A DNA stretch of 64,000 bases from Otis tarda (taxonomy: Eukaryota > Chordata > Aves > Otidiformes > Otididae). Made by a program: the position numbers and the translations under genes. The notes below the pieces were generated by a model. It saw nothing but the letters and a program-made list of their open reading frames with translations. It was not told where the DNA came from and did no database searches. The stretch covers positions 91,181,963 through 91,245,962 of the forward strand of contig CM048554.1 of the NCBI GenBank assembly GCA_026413225.1, written 5' to 3'. Each line of letters begins with the position of its first letter. Within the stretch, counting starts at the first letter, position 1. Positions 60,490 to 64,000 of this stretch are shown here, piece by piece.

Positions 60490-63400
60490 GAATCACCTTT
60501 TGATGATTCTCATTTTATCCCTACGTTCCTTGACACCTTGGACAGTTTTCTGTCATAGTTCATAGATTTTCTTATTCTTTAAGTGCACTGTAATTATTTT
60601 TAATATCTTCCTTTACTTCTCTAGAGCCCTTCCCTACAAACTCTTCCCTTGACTGAGGTAAAGATGCTTAGCAGTATAAGTACTTTGGGAAATGTTGGAC
60701 CTTTTCTGCACTCAAATGCTGAGTCCCTTTTAAACTTATTTTCTTAAACTTTCCTCTTTTAACAAAATCTGGACAGAACTAGTCCTCCTCCTGTTTATGT
60801 TTCCACCAGAATGAAACAATCGACTTGTGGTCAGTCGATCCAAACGTTTTTGCCTATGGTTAGAATATTATAGATGAATCGGTTGTCTAAAGAAAAGCTA
60901 AGGCAGTATCACCTGTTAGTTTATGGCTCAATTAATGTAAAACTGAAAAATCTTTTTAAATCCAAAGGTGTTAGATCTTAGTATTAGCAATAATGTGTCT
61001 TGCCTAACAAGTGCTTTGGAAGTTAATATTTCTTATAAGGATAAAATTTCTAATAGATTTCTCTATGCACAAAAATTAGCCTGTGCTATAGCCAGATCTG
61101 ATAGTTGGGTTCAAGAGCAGGCTTCTACTGCTTACTATTGAAAGATAATTTTTCTTTTTTTGTCCCCCAATTATTCCAGTTCAGGAGCTTTCTCTTTTAA
61201 CCATGGAATTGCTTTTAGTTTTGTACTGACAATTAAAGACAATAAAAGAGAATACTTAACCCACTATTTTGTTACTCGTGAGCAACACATAGGTCATAGC
61301 TCAGTTTCAGCCATTGCTATGCAGTCCTGTAAGCCCACTCTGTACTGAATTTCACCTTGTGCACCTCTCATGTTAGTTCTTCCATTCCGTAGTCTTGCCA
61401 TTACTTTACGAATACTTTATACAGTGGTGTGTTTAACTGACTGCTGCCTGTCCCCTCTTTGATTAGGCATGAATTGCATTGCAGCCCAGTTATCATTGTT
61501 ATCAATGTTAGCTCTATCTCCCTCACTGATCTCTCATTTTCTGCTTAATGATATTACTTCATCCCCTGTCACCTTTAAATTACTCTTTAGTTGGTGGAGG
61601 TTTTATGTCCCTTTTAAACTAAGCTCTGTGATAAGCCGTTATGTAGTCTGGCTCTGCTATGCCCCGTTCTCCCTCAGTACTCCTTTGGCCACAATCAGAG
61701 GCAAATGATGCAGAGAAGTTTAATGTAAATGTTAATGATCTAAGAAGCTTGAATGAAGTGCTTTTGAAATCCGGGTACTAAACACACTACAAAAAGATGA
61801 CAAAGTGGTTTAGAAACACAAAGGGTCAATTTTAAGAGTTATTTAAAATTGTGAAATCATTTAACTATTCTCAGGTTAGAAAGAGCCTGCTCCAGAAGTA
61901 GAATACCAACATTTTCCCCATTTGTTCTTTATTGCATGGGATGGGAAAGCTGGGTAATGAAGATTAACATGAGACACATTATTCCATGTTTGCTGTGCCA
62001 ATGACATTCTGTAATTAGAATGTACTTGAATTAGGGACTAGGCCAATCACCAACAAATTTAAGAGAAATGTTTCTATTGATTTTAAAAAGTGTTTAGATT
62101 GGCCAGACTCTAGAGTTTGATGCAGCTCTCGGTGAAGTTAATGCTGCTATGAATACTGATTAAGGCAAACGGAAGCCAATTTAAAATACACCTCAGCTAA
62201 CCTTCTGTACAGCTTAGTGTTCTGTGGTCTCAGACATATGCCTGTCTGAATAGGGTTATGCACAATATTAAGGACAGAGGGTTGCCTTTCCTATTAGAGT
62301 TTTCTTAAAAATTACAGTAATCCTCAACAGGTTTTGACAGCTGAGAAATGTATTACTTCAAGAGTAGAGGTTCAAATCTGAATTTTCCTTTCAAATTTAT
62401 TTCATATTCTCTTGAAAAATAGTTTTAAAGGGTTCACTGTTTTTCTGGGGAATCAAACTGAAGAAAAATTTGTGATATGAATGATGAGAGTCAGTCCTAG
62501 AGAAGCAAAGAGAGAGAGAGAAAAAAAAAAAACCTACTTGAGAAATTATCTATTTTCAGATTCCTCAAGACTACTACTCTGAAATATGAGATTTGCTCTT
62601 GAAGCCCATGCAGCAATTCTGCCGGAAGTCCATTTCTCAGTTCCCATACTTGACTTTTTTTTCTTAAGCATACCAGATGGTGCTATGAAGTGTCCTTTTC
62701 CCCCAGAAGGGGAGTCCCTCAGTAAAAAAAACTTTTTTTTTTGATGTTTAAAGTCTTGAGTCATTTTTCAGTATGAGTTGTATGCCTTAGAGAGACTTTT
62801 AGAAAGAAAACTTTACTTTGAATTGGAAGTAAAATAAGGTCATTGTAACTTTCTGTTAGGAACTCAGCAGACACCTATTTATACGGTAATATAACTTTTG
62901 GACTAACCCTTTACTGAAAACCCTTAATAAGAAGCTGTGAGAATTCCGACCAGTAAATGGTATGGTTGATTATTTTAAATGTATTTTAACCCACCAAGTT
63001 ATAATCTTCATTAATTTGTTCTGAAAGGTTATTTTCCTTTCACATGTTTTAGTTGTGGAAGGAAATTATGGCCTGTAAAATAAGCCTGACAAAAGAGAAA
63101 ATATATTTAAAAGAAAAGGTAAAAAATAAGAGAGCAGGAAACCTGATTTTCTGATTTTAGAATTTATGTCTTGGACTGAAAAGATAGTTTCTGAAGATAA
63201 CAGCAGCAGGCAAATTATATTTTTCTGCCACAAAACCAGGATTAAAGCTGAGAAAATTATTTAAAAAAAAATACATTCCAACCATGTTGCATACCAAGCC
63301 CAAGCAGACATTGAAACTTTATCTAAAGGCTGTAAGCTACACATATAAATTCTCTGATACTCCTCGTAGAACAAGAAGCTGCACAATATAATGGAAATAC

Positions 63401-64000
63401 TTTTTATTGTGATTGTGACAAATATATTATGGGGTTTGTTGACATACTTAGAGCTAGAATCCTAACTTTTTACAGAAGTATCTTGTTGTCACAATCTGAA
63501 CCAGAAACTAAAGAAAAATGCTTTCCTCTGAGAAACCTCCTATGACCCTCCAATCCCTTCCAACCTGCCCAAGTTCAGAAATTCCAGCACTTACCCTTGT
63601 GATCCCTGCCTCCTGCAGTACTCCCTCCCGCCATGCCCTAACCACCCTTTCTTTTCATCATCCTTTAAATTGCTCCTACAATTTATCTGCTGGACGGTGA
63701 GGAGGCATCTAATATGGCTGGTTCTGAACCATTCAGATACTGATTGGCTTCTTGGCACTGGCTATGGCAGCTATTTCTCTGTTCAGTGAGGGAAAGGGAG
63801 AGAGGAACAAACTAAATGGACCCATCTCTCCTCTCTCTGTCTTCTGTAAGGAATTAAAGGAGCTGAAAAGCTCTGTGATCTCTACTGAACTATCACACAT
63901 GGCTGGAATTATTCAGTATGTTCCGAAGTTCTCTTGGGAAGTGAGAGGAGAAGATTAAAAGACCAAGAGTATGATTTTTTAAGTCTCATTTTCTTACAAA
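60490..64000. other. Non-coding single-copy DNA, no gene recognised
   Basis: No gene, RNA or repeat family was recognised in the last 3.5 kb. A short GA/A-run lies at about 62508-62533. A weak CR1-like match at 61850-61910 was not strong enough to annotate. Confidence 0.6.

Noticed and set aside
60209-60565. Frames of 118 and 85 codons rich in Pro, Ser, Leu and Phe
   Set aside because: They are translations of the polypyrimidine tract with no complex sequence.
61850-61910. Possible CR1 3' end ('caggttagaaagagcc' region)
   Set aside because: The resemblance is limited to one short block without an octamer tail or adjacent 3' UTR.

Overview
The window looks like bird nuclear DNA from a gene-poor, A/T-rich region. 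The main evidence is at least a dozen CR1 non-LTR retrotransposon copies with the avian 3' end, whose last bases are copies of an ATTCTATG-like octamer. There are also several LTRs of the kind common in neognath bird genomes, with the conserved 'gctcagtatataa' and 'gggctaaaccatgaca' segments. The sequence gives no basis for a species call. No host protein-coding exon, rRNA or tRNA could be supported. Long stretches between repeats look like intergenic or intronic single-copy DNA, and their short open frames resemble no family I know.

Layout: 1-11 kb is mostly unique DNA with a small CR1 composite (3.4-3.9 kb) and one LTR (8.2-8.65 kb). An internally deleted LTR lies at 11.27-11.40 kb. CR1 copy A (11.76-14.19 kb, minus strand) keeps part of the endonuclease domain and all of the reverse transcriptase. 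Short plus-strand CR1 tails lie at 19.6 and 26.25 kb. A 1.1-kb LTR with a 6-bp target duplication is at 28.6-29.7 kb. A younger CR1 tail sits against an old CR1 at 32.0-33.5 kb. Two related LTRs in opposite orientation are at 35.1-35.8 and 36.6-37.1 kb. CR1 copy B (39.5-43.4 kb, minus strand) is nearly full length. It carries ORF1 (SGNH/GDSL esterase-like) and ORF2 (endonuclease plus reverse transcriptase). An internally deleted CR1 follows at 44.55-45.4 kb. From 45.4 to 64 kb there are only short CR1 remnants and a 183-bp pyrimidine tract at 60.3 kb.

The only recognisable coding capacity is retrotransposon. In copy B, ORF1 is open from the 5' truncation to its stop, while ORF2 is broken by one stop codon and one 1-base deletion. 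In copy A the catalytic FADD motif has become FAND and a 1-base insertion splits off the C-terminus. The two copies are long direct repeats about 27.75 kb apart. I found nothing that supports a new biological system. The most useful observations concern the anatomy and decay of copies A and B and the structure of the LTRs.
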